Below are positions 9,161 through 18,245 of a stretch of DNA of 64,000 nt, one piece after another (positions within the stretch are counted from its first letter, which is position 1; the number at the start of each line of letters is the position of its first letter). The notes under the pieces are model-generated. The model saw nothing but the letters and a program-made list of their open reading frames with translations. It was not told the DNA's origin and did not search any database. Origin of the DNA: an uncultured Lachnospiraceae bacterium (lineage in GTDB: Bacteria > Bacillota > Clostridia > Lachnospirales > Lachnospiraceae); contig CAJUAA010000008.1 of NCBI GenBank assembly GCA_910584205.1, positions 1 through 64,000 of the forward strand, in the 5' to 3' direction. The position numbers and the translations under genes are program-made.

Positions 9161-9195
9161 CATAACAGAACAGCCGGGGGAATATCCCCCGGCTG
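9161..9195 (-). terminator. Terminator below the SpoU methyltransferase gene
   Basis: CAGCCGGGGGA / TCCCCCGGCTG forms a near-perfect 11-bp stem at 9171-9195, followed on the minus strand by TTCTGTT. It closes the dnaE-pfkA-methyltransferase series. Confidence 0.75.
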
Positions 9196-9244
9196 ATACA
9201 CATACTGCGAACCGTAAAATCATATGCTCTCCGCATACGAAAGC

Positions 9245-10018
9245 CTACCGGCGCTGCCGGCAGACCTCATACATCAATATGGATGCAGCTACCGCTGCAT
9301 TTAAGGATTCCAGTTTTCCATACATGGGAATACGGATCCGCACATCCGCGGCGCGGCTCAGCTCTCCGCTCAGCCCGTTTCCCTCATTGCCGATGAAAAA
9401 GGCGCAGCCCGTCCGGTAATCCTCCTCGTCATAGAAACGGGCTCCCTCCAGATGGGCCGCACAGGTCCGGACCCCCCGCTCTTTCAGAAGCGGCAGGATC
9501 TCTGCCGGACGGTCCACATACAGAAACGGCATCCGGTAGATGGAACCCATGGTGGAGCGGATCGTCTTGGGATTGTACAGATCCACCGACTTCCGGCTCA
9601 GGATGATTCCGTCCGCCCCGGCGCCTTCCGCCGTCCGCAGGATCGTTCCCACATTGCCCGGGTCCTGCAGATCCTCCAGGATCAAAAGGAACGGCGCCTC
9701 GCTGCCCAGCAGATCCTCCAATACATAGTGATACTGATCCACCACGCACAGAATCCCCTGGGGCGTCCTGGTATCGCTGACTGCTGCAAATACCCGGTCC
9801 TCCAGTATGACCGGTTCCAGACCGGCCAGAAGCGCCTGTCCGCGCTGTTCATACAGGCTTTCGGCCACGTACACCTTCCGGACCCTCTCCCTGGGCGCCT
9901 CCTGAAACATCTTCAGACCTTCCACCAGAAACACGTCCTGCGCGTCCCTGGCCTTCGCTTTTTTCCGGAGCTGCAAAAGCTCCTTCACCTGCGGATTGGA
10001 GGTGCTGGTAATAATCAT
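9245..10018 (-). CDS. SpoU/TrmH-family RNA methyltransferase
   Basis: SAM-dependent 2'-O-ribose methylation of rRNA or tRNA. The 257-residue protein has the N-terminal L30e-like substrate domain (residues 1-100) and the knotted SPOUT domain with all three motifs: DPGNVGTILRTAEG, FFIGNEGNGLS and IPMYGKLESLNAAVAASILMYE (the last spans the SAM-binding knot). Target position cannot be read from sequence. Its start overlaps the pfkA stop by 4 bases, so it is coupled to pfkA. Confidence 0.9.
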   Translation of the reverse strand: MIITSTSNPQVKELLQLRKKAKARDAQDVFLVEGLKMFQEAPRERVRKVYVAESLYEQRGQALLAGLEPVILEDRVFAAVSDTRTPQGILCVVDQYHYVLEDLLGSEAPFLLILEDLQDPGNVGTILRTAEGAGADGIILSRKSVDLYNPKTIRSTMGSIYRMPFLYVDRPAEILPLLKERGVRTCAAHLEGARFYDEEDYRTGCAFFIGNEGNGLSGELSRAADVRIRIPMYGKLESLNAAVAASILMYEVCRQRR

Positions 10019-10989
10019 TTGGACATATCCTCAGCCATCGACAGCATATAGGGTGAAATCTCCTTCTTCATGGCCAGCGCCTCGTCGATATCGAAATCCA
10101 TGAACTCCCCGTTCTTGTAACCCACCACGCGGTTGGTCTTTCCCTGGCAGAGCAGATCCACGGCCAGGCCGCCCATCATGGTCGCATAGACGCGGTCCCG
10201 GCAGGTGGGATTGCCGCCCCGCTGCATGTATCCAAGGATCGTGGCGCGGGTCTCCATGCCGGTTGCCGCTTCGATCCGCCGCGCCATGGAGGTGGAATGC
10301 CCGATTCCCTCTGCGTTGATGATGATGTAATGTTTCTTACCCAGTTTCCGGTTCCTTATGATGTCATTGATGATCTTCTGTTCATCGTAATCATATTTCT
10401 CCGGAATCAGAATATCCTCCGCCCCGTTGGCGATACCGCTCCAGAGGGCGATGTATCCCGCGTCTCTTCCCATGACCTCGATGATGCTGCAGCGCTCATG
10501 GGAGGTGGAGGTATCACGCACCTTGTCAATGGCGTCCATGGCCGTATTGACAGCCGTGTCAAAGCCGATGCTGTAGTCCGTGCACGCAATATCCAGGTCG
10601 ATGGTTCCCGGCACGCCCACCGTATTGATCCCCAGAGCCGCCAGCTTCTGCGCGCCCGCAAAGGAACCGTCTCCTCCGATGACGACCAGTCCGTCGATGC
10701 CGTGCTTTCTGCAGATCTCCGCTCCCTTTCTCTGGCCTTCTTCCGTCCGGAACTCGGAGCAGCGCGCCGTAAAGAGAATCGTTCCGCCCTTATCCAGCGT
10801 ATCGCTGACAGACTCCCGGTTCAAATCCTTGATGTCCTCTTCCAGAAGCCCCTGATAGCCGCGGTAAATGCCTTTTACCTTCTTTCCGTTGGCGCATGCC
10901 TTGCGCACTACGGCCCGGATGGCCGCGTTCATCCCCGGCGCGTCGCCGCCGCTTGTCAAAACTCCGATCGTGTTAATCTCTTTTGCCAT
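10015..10989 (-). CDS. pfkA: 6-phosphofructokinase (ATP type)
   Basis: Commits fructose-6-phosphate to glycolysis. The 324-residue length and the motifs are classical: TSGGDAPGMNA, GGDGS (the glycine pattern of ATP-dependent enzymes rather than GGDD of PPi enzymes), MGRDAGYIALW and GYMQRGGNP. The catalytic loop reads GTIDLDIACTD, with leucine where GTIDND is usual, but the threonine and both aspartates are kept. The start at 10989 is supported by GGAGGAAAAGACC directly upstream. It follows dnaE by 87 bases, a common order in Clostridia. Confidence 0.95.
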   Translation of the reverse strand: MAKEINTIGVLTSGGDAPGMNAAIRAVVRKACANGKKVKGIYRGYQGLLEEDIKDLNRESVSDTLDKGGTILFTARCSEFRTEEGQRKGAEICRKHGIDGLVVIGGDGSFAGAQKLAALGINTVGVPGTIDLDIACTDYSIGFDTAVNTAMDAIDKVRDTSTSHERCSIIEVMGRDAGYIALWSGIANGAEDILIPEKYDYDEQKIINDIIRNRKLGKKHYIIINAEGIGHSTSMARRIEAATGMETRATILGYMQRGGNPTCRDRVYATMMGGLAVDLLCQGKTNRVVGYKNGEFMDFDIDEALAMKKEISPYMLSMAEDMSK

Positions 10990-11076
10990 GGTCTTTTCCT
11001 CCGCAAACATATTCGCCTGTCTTTTTATTACAGAAGCGGTCCGCCCCTGTGCCCGCGCTGCCGCTTTTATACAATT

Positions 11077-14000
11077 TTAATTCATTTTGGAGACATTTTC
11101 AATATGCTTCTCCACTGCTTTTACATTTTTCTCTCCAAACGGCCCGTACAGCCGTTCCAGAAGCTCCCGGCGCACGCTTACGTTCCGGTTTGCCGGAAGC
11201 ACTTTCTTCTTTTTTTCCTTTTTCAGATAGATTACCACCGAATCTTCCCCTTCGCTGTCCATCAGCGCCCGGTACAGTTCTTCCTGCCGGCGGCCGTATT
11301 CCTCCATATCCTCGAACTGGATCCACAGCTCCTTACGGACGGCCTCAAAGGGCACGATCTGCTCCAGGATCAGCTTGCTGGCCTTGTCCTCCTCCGCGGA
11401 GATGCGTCCGCTGACGAACACCTTGTCGTCCACGTTCAGGAGCCTGGAATTCCGCTCGTAATCTCTCGGGAAAACGATGACCTCCACCGTTCCCACCAGA
11501 TCTTCGATGGTGATAAACGCCATCATCTTGTTCGTCCTGGTGGCCTTCACGGTCTTGCCGGTAATCATGCCGCCCACGGTCGCCCGGGCGCCGTCGCGGA
11601 TCCGGCCCGCCTCCCCTTCCTCCGGCGGCAGGAAGTCCGAGGTCACGTGGGTAATTCCCCGACGCCACTGTTCCTCATAAGCCTCCAGCGGGTGGCCGCT
11701 GATATAGAAGCCCAGCACCTCTTTTTCAAACGCCAGAAGTTCTTCCTTCTCATATTCCTCCACGCGGGGGATCTTCACCCGGAAGGACGCCTTATCCTCC
11801 TCCGCCGCAAAGTCAAAGAGGCTCATCTGGCCGGCAAATTCGGTCTTTTTCCGCTGGGCCGTCTCATCTGCGATCTGTCCGTATACCATCATCATCTGTC
11901 TCCGGTTTGTCGGAAAGCTGTCGAACGCTCCTGATTTGATCAGGTTTTCAATGGTCCGCTTGTTGATCTCCTTTCCGGAGATCCGCTCGATGAAATCGCT
12001 CAGGTCCACAAACGGGCCGTTGGCCCTGCGCTCCTCCACAATCCCTTCAATCACCGGTTTTCCGACGCTCTTGATGGCATTCAGTCCATAGCGGATGGCA
12101 TTGCCGGACACGGAAAACACCCCTTCGCTCTCATTGATGTCCGGCGGCAGGATCCCGATCCCCATCTGCCGGCAGGTCATGATGTACTCGGACACCTTCG
12201 ACGCCCGGTCGATGACCGACGTGATCAGCGCCGCCATGAATTCCACCGGATAGTAATACTTCAGCCACGCGGTCTGATAAGCCACCACCGCATAGGCCGC
12301 CGCGTGGGATTTGTTAAACGCGTATTTCGCAAAATCGATCATCTCATCGTAGATCCGGTTGGCCACGTTCTCCGGAATCCCCCGGGCGATGCAGCCGGGC
12401 ACCTGTTCCGCTTCATTTCCATAGACAAAATTCTGCCGCTCCTTCTGCATGACGGCGGCCTTTTTCTTGGACATGGCCCGGCGCACCAGGTCGCTCCTGC
12501 CCAGCGTATAGCCCGCCAGCTTCTGGACGATCTGCATGACCTGCTCCTGATAGACGATGCAGCCGTAGGTCGGCTCCAGGATCGGCTCCAGCTCCGGACA
12601 GTCGTAGGTGATCGTCTCCGGACGGTTCTTTCCCCGGATATACTGGGGGATGAAATCCATGGGGCCCGGACGGTACAGGGAGATGCCTGCGATCACATCC
12701 TCCAGGTTTCCGGGCTTCAGATCCTTCATGAAGTTCTTCATGCCCGTGCTTTCCAGCTGGAACACGCCGTCCGTGCGTCCGGTTCCAAGAGAAGCGAACA
12801 CCGCTTTATCATCATAGTCTATATGCTCGATATCAATATGAACCCCTTTGCCGGTTTCCGCCAGCCTGACCGCGTTCTGGATCACGGTCAGCGTCCGAAG
12901 GCCCAGGAAATCCATCTTCAGGAGTCCCAGCTCCTCCAGCGTGGTCATGGTAAACTGGGTGGTCAGGGAACCGTCCTGGGCCCGGGACAGGGGCACGTAC
13001 TCATCCACCGACTTCTGGCTGATGACCACGCCCGCCGCATGCATGGACGTATGCCGGGGCAGTCCCTCCAGACGCCTGGACATGTCCACCAGCTCCTTCA
13101 CCTGCTCATTGGTCTCATACAGGGTCCGGAACTCCGGATTGCTTTCCAGCGCCTTGTCCAGCGTAATATTCAGCTCCTGGGGCACCATCTTGGCGATGGA
13201 ATCCACAAACGCATAGGGAAGGTCCATGACCCGTCCCACATCCCGGAGCACGCCTCTGGCCGCCAGCGTACCGAAGGTGACGATCTGCACCACCCGGTCC
13301 TTCCCGTATTTGCGGACCACATAGTCGATCACTTCCTGCCTTCGTTCGAAGCAGAAGTCGATGTCAATATCCGGCATGGACACCCGTTCCGGGTTCAGAA
13401 ACCGCTCGAAGAGCAGCTGATACCTGACCGGGTCGATGTTGGTGATGCCCAGCGTATAGGACACCAGGCTGCCTGCCGCCGAACCGCGCCCCGGCCCCAC
13501 GGCGATGCCGTGATCCCGGGCGTATTTGATAAAATCCCATACGATCAGGAAATAATCCACATATCCCATCTTCTGGATGATGGACAGCTCATAGGTCAGC
13601 TGTTCCTTCAGCGTCCCGTCGTCCTCCGGGTAACGCTCCCCAAGTCCCTGAAAACAGAGTTCATTCAGATACTCCCAGGAGGTCCGTCCCTCCGGCACGT
13701 CGTATCTGGGCAGCTTCGTCACGCCGAACTCAATCTCCACATGGCACCGGTCCGCGATCTTCTGCGTGTTCTCCAGCGCCTGCAGGGCATAGGGGAACAG
13801 CGCCGCCATCTCCTCCGGGGATTTCACATAATACTGGCCGTCCTCATAGCGCATGCGGTCCTCGTCCGCCAGGCGCTTTCCGGTCTGAAGGCAGAGAAGG
13901 ATATCATGGGGCTTCGCGTCTTCCTCCAATGTATAATGTACGTCGTTGGTGGCCACCAGCTCCATCTGAAGCTCACGGCTCATCCGAAGCAGCGCCTGGT

Positions 14001-14559
14001 TCACCTGACGCTGCTCGGGAATCCCGTGATCCTGCAGCTCCAGGAAGAAATTGCCCTTCCCGAAAATCTCCTCGTATTCCCGCGCCGTCCGGCACGCCTC
14101 CTCGTACTGCCCCTTCATGATCCAGCGCTGCACCTCCCCGGCCAGGCAGGCGCTGAGCGCGATAATTCCCTTATGATAAGTTCTCAGGACCTCTTTGTCC
14201 ACTCTGGGGCGGTAGTAAAAACCCTCCGTAAAGCCCAGCGAGACGATCTTCATCAGGTTCTGGTACCCTTCGTTGTTCTCCGCCAGCAGGACCAGATGGT
14301 AATACCGGTCCTCGCCGCCCGTCACCTCTTTGTCAAAACGGGACCCAGGCGCCACATAGACTTCGCATCCGATCACCGGATTGATTCCCTGCGCCTTTGC
14401 TTCCTTATAAAAGTCGATCACGCCGTACATAACTCCGTGGTCCGTAATCGCCGCGCTGTCCATCCCCAGCTCCTTTACCCGCGCCACATATTCGCTGATC
14501 TTGTTGGAGCCGTCCAGCAGACTGTATTCTGTATGCACATGCAGATGTACAAAATTCAT
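11077..14559 (-). CDS. dnaE: DNA polymerase III alpha subunit (DnaE)
   Basis: Replicative C-family polymerase of 1160 residues. It starts with the PHP domain (FVHLHVHTEYSLLDGS and the later DHGVMYG), continues with the polymerase core carrying GPGRGSAAGSLV and the catalytic PDIDIDF, then the helix-hairpin-helix and an OB domain near residues 1000-1080. In low-GC Gram-positives this protein usually acts beside PolC in primer extension on the lagging strand. No shift or internal stop is visible. pfkA lies downstream on the same strand. Confidence 0.96.
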   Translation of the reverse strand: MNFVHLHVHTEYSLLDGSNKISEYVARVKELGMDSAAITDHGVMYGVIDFYKEAKAQGINPVIGCEVYVAPGSRFDKEVTGGEDRYYHLVLLAENNEGYQNLMKIVSLGFTEGFYYRPRVDKEVLRTYHKGIIALSACLAGEVQRWIMKGQYEEACRTAREYEEIFGKGNFFLELQDHGIPEQRQVNQALLRMSRELQMELVATNDVHYTLEEDAKPHDILLCLQTGKRLADEDRMRYEDGQYYVKSPEEMAALFPYALQALENTQKIADRCHVEIEFGVTKLPRYDVPEGRTSWEYLNELCFQGLGERYPEDDGTLKEQLTYELSIIQKMGYVDYFLIVWDFIKYARDHGIAVGPGRGSAAGSLVSYTLGITNIDPVRYQLLFERFLNPERVSMPDIDIDFCFERRQEVIDYVVRKYGKDRVVQIVTFGTLAARGVLRDVGRVMDLPYAFVDSIAKMVPQELNITLDKALESNPEFRTLYETNEQVKELVDMSRRLEGLPRHTSMHAAGVVISQKSVDEYVPLSRAQDGSLTTQFTMTTLEELGLLKMDFLGLRTLTVIQNAVRLAETGKGVHIDIEHIDYDDKAVFASLGTGRTDGVFQLESTGMKNFMKDLKPGNLEDVIAGISLYRPGPMDFIPQYIRGKNRPETITYDCPELEPILEPTYGCIVYQEQVMQIVQKLAGYTLGRSDLVRRAMSKKKAAVMQKERQNFVYGNEAEQVPGCIARGIPENVANRIYDEMIDFAKYAFNKSHAAAYAVVAYQTAWLKYYYPVEFMAALITSVIDRASKVSEYIMTCRQMGIGILPPDINESEGVFSVSGNAIRYGLNAIKSVGKPVIEGIVEERRANGPFVDLSDFIERISGKEINKRTIENLIKSGAFDSFPTNRRQMMMVYGQIADETAQRKKTEFAGQMSLFDFAAEEDKASFRVKIPRVEEYEKEELLAFEKEVLGFYISGHPLEAYEEQWRRGITHVTSDFLPPEEGEAGRIRDGARATVGGMITGKTVKATRTNKMMAFITIEDLVGTVEVIVFPRDYERNSRLLNVDDKVFVSGRISAEEDKASKLILEQIVPFEAVRKELWIQFEDMEEYGRRQEELYRALMDSEGEDSVVIYLKKEKKKKVLPANRNVSVRRELLERLYGPFGEKNVKAVEKHIENVSKMN

Positions 14560-14663
14560 CTTTGTATTTCCTCCGGCTGTTCTTCTGTCTTTGCTGTTTC
14601 CTGCTTTCTCTATTATAACCGATTCTTTCCGGTTCTGGAAGAAAAGTTTAAAAAAGAACCACG

Positions 14664-14690
14664 CAAAAAAACGCCCGGTCTCCCGGGCGC
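14664..14690 (-). terminator. Terminator below the HPr/Crh-like gene
   Basis: CGCCCGG-tct-CCGGGCG stem followed on the minus strand by TTTTTTT. It separates the HPr-like gene from dnaE. Confidence 0.88.
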
Positions 14691-14716
14691 TCTGTACGCG
14701 ATTCTGTCCTGCCTGA

Positions 14717-14950
14717 TCAGCCGTTGATCATGAAGGCCAGCAGTTTGTCGATATCCTCTTTCTCATAAGCGATGATCTCCAGCTCCGGAATCTCGCCGTT
14801 GGAGAAAATATTGGCAAGAGACACATACTGACACAGCTTGGACTTCAGGTTCAGCCTGTCTCCTTCTCCTGTCACCAGTTCTACCTTACCTGCACAGCTA
14901 TCTACTACTTCAAAAAATTTGTTCACGTCTTTAATGTTCTGTACTTTCAT
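14717..14950 (-). CDS. HPr/Crh-like protein without the catalytic histidine
   Basis: A 77-residue protein matching the HPr fold in length and pattern. The segment LNLKSKLCQYVSLA aligns with the regulatory Ser46 region of HPr (LKSIMGVMSL), and the C-terminal EIIAYEKEDIDKLLAFM matches the last strand and helix. The N-terminal region where HPr has GLHARP lacks a histidine, so phosphotransfer from Enzyme I looks impossible. By analogy with Crh a serine-phosphorylated regulatory role is conceivable. The start at 14950 has GGAAAGGAG 9 bases upstream. It is monocistronic, with a terminator below. Confidence 0.78.
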   Translation of the reverse strand: MKVQNIKDVNKFFEVVDSCAGKVELVTGEGDRLNLKSKLCQYVSLANIFSNGEIPELEIIAYEKEDIDKLLAFMING

Positions 14951-15158
14951 GTTCTTAATCTCCTTTCCTTCTTTACGATACCTATTATACTCAAGCCTTC
15001 CAAAGATTGCAAGTGCTTTTTTTCCTTGATTTTCCGGGTTTTCACGCCGGCTTCCCGTTTCTTTGTACACCTTGGCCCCAAAAATGCGCGGCCTTTTTCA
15101 CTTTTCGGCATTTTTAAATACTTTGATATTCAAAGCAATTGCCGCTGACATGAAAAAT

Positions 15159-15989
15159 CTATAATTTCCGGATGCTTTTTTCCGTAATTTCGATACGTCC
15201 TTCCTTCAGAAGATGTCCCACCGCCCGCTTAAAGGCGTTTTTGCTCAGGGCAAACTCCCGTTTGATCGTCTCCGGAGACGCCTTGTCCGTAAACGGCAGC
15301 ACGCCGTCGAACTCCTCGATAACCTTCATGACCTCCTGCGCGTCCGTCTCTATCTGGAGATAGCTTTTGTCCCGGATACTCAGATCCAGCTTCCCGTCCG
15401 GCTTCACCTTCGTCACCCGTGCCTCGATCCGGTCACCGATCTGTGCCTGTCCGAAAAATTCCCGCTCCGGAATCAGCCCCGAATAGCAGTCGTCCACCGC
15501 CACAAACGCGCCGAAATTCCTGCTGATCTGGTAGACGGTCCCCGAGACCTGATCGTCCGCCTTATACGGGCTGTCCGTCCTCAGATACTCATAGACGTTC
15601 ATGGTGGCGCACAGCCTGCCGCTCTTGTCCGTGTAAAGCCCTACCAGGCATTCTTCCCCGGCATGCACCTTTCTCGTCTGCTGCCGGAACGGCAGGAACA
15701 GGTCCTTCTCCAGCCCCCAGTCCAGAAACGCGCCGATCTTCGCCACCTCTTTGACCGGAAGCCGGGCGACGCCGCCCAGCATAAGCTTCGGCTCCGTCGT
15801 GGTGGCGATCAGGCGGTCCTGGGAATCCCGGTACAGGAACACCCGGACGCTGTCCCCTGTCCCCGCGCCCTCGGGCACCTGCTTCTTCGGCAGGAGCACC
15901 CGCTCCTCCGACTGCTTCGACTCCGCCAGATAGACGCCGAATTCCACCTGCTTGACGATCATCAGTTCCTGCATTTTTCCTAATTCCAT
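15159..15989 (-). CDS. CvfB-like S1-domain RNA-binding protein
   Basis: A 276-residue protein with the CvfB layout: an N-terminal S1-like domain (VEFGVYLAE), a second S1 domain (VKEVAKIGAFLDWGLEKDLFLPF), a third (ISRNFGAFVAVDDCYSGLIP) and a C-terminal winged helix (from about residue 215: TIKREFALSKNAFKRAVGHL). CvfB homologues bind RNA and affect virulence gene expression in staphylococci; the role here is unknown. The start codon lies immediately after the thioesterase stop, so both are in one operon. Confidence 0.88.
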   Translation of the reverse strand: MELGKMQELMIVKQVEFGVYLAESKQSEERVLLPKKQVPEGAGTGDSVRVFLYRDSQDRLIATTTEPKLMLGGVARLPVKEVAKIGAFLDWGLEKDLFLPFRQQTRKVHAGEECLVGLYTDKSGRLCATMNVYEYLRTDSPYKADDQVSGTVYQISRNFGAFVAVDDCYSGLIPEREFFGQAQIGDRIEARVTKVKPDGKLDLSIRDKSYLQIETDAQEVMKVIEEFDGVLPFTDKASPETIKREFALSKNAFKRAVGHLLKEGRIEITEKSIRKL

Positions 15990-16703
15990 CTATTCTCTCT
16001 CCTGTCTGAATTCCACGACCGCGTAGGGTTTCCCGCTGTCGCCGCCGAGAACCACCGTATATCCATTCTCACACGTTCCAACCCTCGGACAGATCCGGTC
16101 CCCCAGCACCGCCGACCGGTGGTATTCCGCCCGCATCTGGCGGACTGTAAAGCCCTCCGGCAGATACTCCCCCGCAAGCTGCACGTACTGTCCGTTGTTC
16201 ACATGATGATTCACGTCCAGATGCCATACGCGGATCGGAAACGCCTCTCTTTCCTCCATCTCTTTCGGAATCCGGATCTTCTCCTCTTTTCCCGTACCCG
16301 GAAACGTCGGGTCCAGCTGATAGGCCCGGCAGAGTTCTTCATCCACAAGGGCCGGACGCATCCGCCTGGTGTCCATAAGCACCCATGTGGTATCCGCATA
16401 GGCTGCCAGTTCTCCGTCCCTGTCCAGAAGCCGGAAATTCCTCTTCCCCGTCATCCTGCCGAACTCATAGGGCCAGGTGCCGATCCTAATCCGCTCCGCC
16501 AGAGCCGGCCGGCGCAGGACCACGATCCGCCAGGAACGCAGCACCCACATTCTCTCCCTCTGTTCCAGATAATCCATCCCCACGCCCAGATCCTCGGAAT
16601 GGAATGTGCTGCAGTCCTGAAACGCGTTCAGGATACCCGTCAGCGTCATCCTCCGATCCGGGTCCACTTCCGTCAGCCGTACCCTGCTGTCATATTCATA
16701 CAT
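15990..16703 (-). CDS. Acyl-ACP thioesterase
   Basis: A 237-residue double hot-dog thioesterase of the FatA/FatB-like bacterial family. It hydrolyses acyl-ACP and releases free fatty acids. The first hot-dog starts with the LTGILNAFQDCSTFHSEDLG helix and the WVL(R/M) strands. The second carries DVNHHVNNGQYV, which includes the conserved asparagine/histidine catalytic segment. It is co-transcribed with the CvfB-like gene (adjacent stop/start). Confidence 0.9.
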   Translation of the reverse strand: MYEYDSRVRLTEVDPDRRMTLTGILNAFQDCSTFHSEDLGVGMDYLEQRERMWVLRSWRIVVLRRPALAERIRIGTWPYEFGRMTGKRNFRLLDRDGELAAYADTTWVLMDTRRMRPALVDEELCRAYQLDPTFPGTGKEEKIRIPKEMEEREAFPIRVWHLDVNHHVNNGQYVQLAGEYLPEGFTVRQMRAEYHRSAVLGDRICPRVGTCENGYTVVLGGDSGKPYAVVEFRQERE

Positions 16704-16783
16704 GAAACATTCCCTCTTCTCACACGCTTTTTTGACTATCTTACATTATAAACAGAAAATCCACAAAAAGCTACCTTGACTTT

Positions 16784-16921
16784 TTATTTCCAGATGCCCC
16801 GTCCATAAAACAGAAAAAACAGGCAGATCCCCGCCGCCAGAATTTCCATCCACTCCCGAATACCCCAGCCTCTCTTTCCGGCAATGATATATATAATAAG
16901 AAAAATCAGCCCTGCCCACAT
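16784..16921 (-). CDS. Small two-helix membrane protein, 45 residues
   Basis: ATG at 16921 is preceded by AGAAGGG at a 7-base distance. The reading is almost entirely hydrophobic with two helices, WAGLIFLIIYIIAG and WMEILAAGICLFFLFYG, separated by a basic KRGWGIRE turn, and ends RGIWK. The pattern is a convincing small membrane protein even though it is below usual gene-calling length. A 77-residue alternative frame over 16746-16979 lacks such features. No family is recognised. Confidence 0.65.
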   Translation of the reverse strand: MWAGLIFLIIYIIAGKRGWGIREWMEILAAGICLFFLFYGRGIWK

Positions 16922-17045
16922 TTTTGAAACCCTTCTCTTCCGTCTGTCCATATTTCAATGCCATGCTTCTATTAGTCACATTATAATTCTATCAGTCAAT
17001 ATTTGCAATGAACTTTTTATCTTAATATAAGAAGGGGTGATACGA

Positions 17046-17381
17046 ATGAAAAATATTGATTATGCCGCCATGGGCGGACGGATCCGGTATGCCCGTCTTG
17101 CCGCAGGGCTGTCCCAGTCCGAGCTGGCCGAACGATGCGGCCTCTCCGTCTCTTTTCTTGGACACATCGAACGCGGCAGCCGGAAAATGTCGCTGGAAAC
17201 GCTGGTGGCCGTATGCGAAGCGCTGAATCTGAGCGCGGACTATCTTCTTCAGGATGAACTGCCCGGCAGCGACCCGGTCATCGGAAATATCATCGCTTCT
17301 GTCAAAAAACAGGGGTCTTATCAGTATGACCGTTATCTGACCATCATCAAGGCGCTGGCCGAGATTTCCGATAAACTTTGA
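17046..17381 (+). CDS. XRE-family helix-turn-helix regulator
   Basis: A 111-residue transcription regulator. The Cro/CI-type HTH covers residues 10-65 (RIRYARLAAGLSQSELAERCGLS ... IERGSRKMSLETLVAVCEAL), followed by a helical tail of about 45 residues with no sensor domain evident. The ATG at 17046 has AAGGGG 8 bases upstream; the GTG at 17037 would lie inside that site. It is transcribed alone and converges on mgtC across a shared terminator. Its targets cannot be inferred. Confidence 0.88.
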   Translation: MKNIDYAAMGGRIRYARLAAGLSQSELAERCGLSVSFLGHIERGSRKMSLETLVAVCEALNLSADYLLQDELPGSDPVIGNIIASVKKQGSYQYDRYLTIIKALAEISDKL

Positions 17382-17397
17382 ACGTCCGCCATCCGGT

Positions 17398-17441
17398 AAA
17401 AAAGAGCCGTCCGATCGTTCTTTGATCGAATGGCTCTTTCC
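17398..17441. terminator. Bidirectional terminator between the XRE gene and mgtC
   Basis: AAAGAGCC at 17401-17408 pairs with GGCTCTTT at 17432-17439, with an inner CGATC/GATCG stem. A-rich sequence on the left gives a T-tract on the minus strand and TTTCC follows on the plus strand. Confidence 0.8.
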
Positions 17442-17453
17442 AACGTTCTTCCG

Positions 17454-18134
17454 TCACATACTGTCAATGGACAAAATCCCTATGATCTCCATCAGACTCT
17501 CGATGTATTCCTCCTGATCCAGGCTGCGGGGAATCCGGATGGTCGTCAGTATCGTAAAGGACTGGATGTCCGCCCCCGACTTGTCCACCTCAAATACATC
17601 CACCTTGCAGCCGTCTGCCTTCAGCCGGCGTAAAAGCTCCGCCGATGATCCGCCCTCCACCGCCTCCACATTGAGGATCACATAGCGGGAATGCTTATAC
17701 ACCCGTTCTTCCACAGCCGGCAGGATATGAAGTCCGCCCAGCAGAATAAACGTGGCCAGAACCGCTCCGTCCACAAACCCGATCCCCACCGCAAGGCCGA
17801 CGCAGGCGCAGATCCAGATACTGGCCGCCGACGTCAGCCCTTTTACCTGATGCCCAGAGACAATGATGGAGCCCGCACCCAGAAACCCCACGCCGCTTAC
17901 CACCTGGGACGCCAGGCGCGCCATATCTGAAGCGCCCGGAAACCGGATCTCCATGTACTGTCCGGTCATCATGACCAGCGCCGCCCCCAGGCATACGGCC
18001 GCGTCCGTCCTCGCTCCTCCGCCTCTTCTCTTGGCGCCCCGGTCAATTCCGATCACCGCCCCCAGGACGATGGCGGCCACCATTCGGATTATGATATTTT
18101 CTGCGGTCCATGCTGTCATATCTGCAACAAACAT
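17454..18134 (-). CDS. MgtC/SapB-family membrane protein
   Basis: A 226-residue protein of the MgtC family. The N-terminal half holds four to five membrane helices with the signature RMVAAIVLGAVIGIDRGAKRR and GVGFLGAGSIIV. The C-terminal 80 residues form a soluble ACT-like domain. Family members influence magnesium limitation survival and, in some bacteria, bind ATP synthase; the transported or regulated partner here is unknown. It lies downstream of the inositol operon on the same strand, 111 bases after the permease gene, and may have its own promoter. Confidence 0.9.
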   Translation of the reverse strand: MFVADMTAWTAENIIIRMVAAIVLGAVIGIDRGAKRRGGGARTDAAVCLGAALVMMTGQYMEIRFPGASDMARLASQVVSGVGFLGAGSIIVSGHQVKGLTSAASIWICACVGLAVGIGFVDGAVLATFILLGGLHILPAVEERVYKHSRYVILNVEAVEGGSSAELLRRLKADGCKVDVFEVDKSGADIQSFTILTTIRIPRSLDQEEYIESLMEIIGILSIDSM

Positions 18135-18245
18135 TGGCGTATCTCCCTGTCAAACCGGTTTCTTCTGTCTGGTTTTATCTTAACACAGATATACGCTGTC
18201 CGCAATCATGAGAACGGCCGGAGTTCAGAAATCTGTCCCCAGCGC

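Noticed and set aside
12304..14727. An open frame of about 807 codons on the plus strand opposite dnaE
   Set aside because: It is rich in His, Arg, Leu and Pro with no domain pattern and lies wholly antisense to a clear dnaE. It is a by-product of GC-rich codon use.
16746..16979. A 77-codon minus-strand frame overlapping the small membrane gene
   Set aside because: It lacks a ribosome site and any domain pattern; the other frame gives a better membrane protein.
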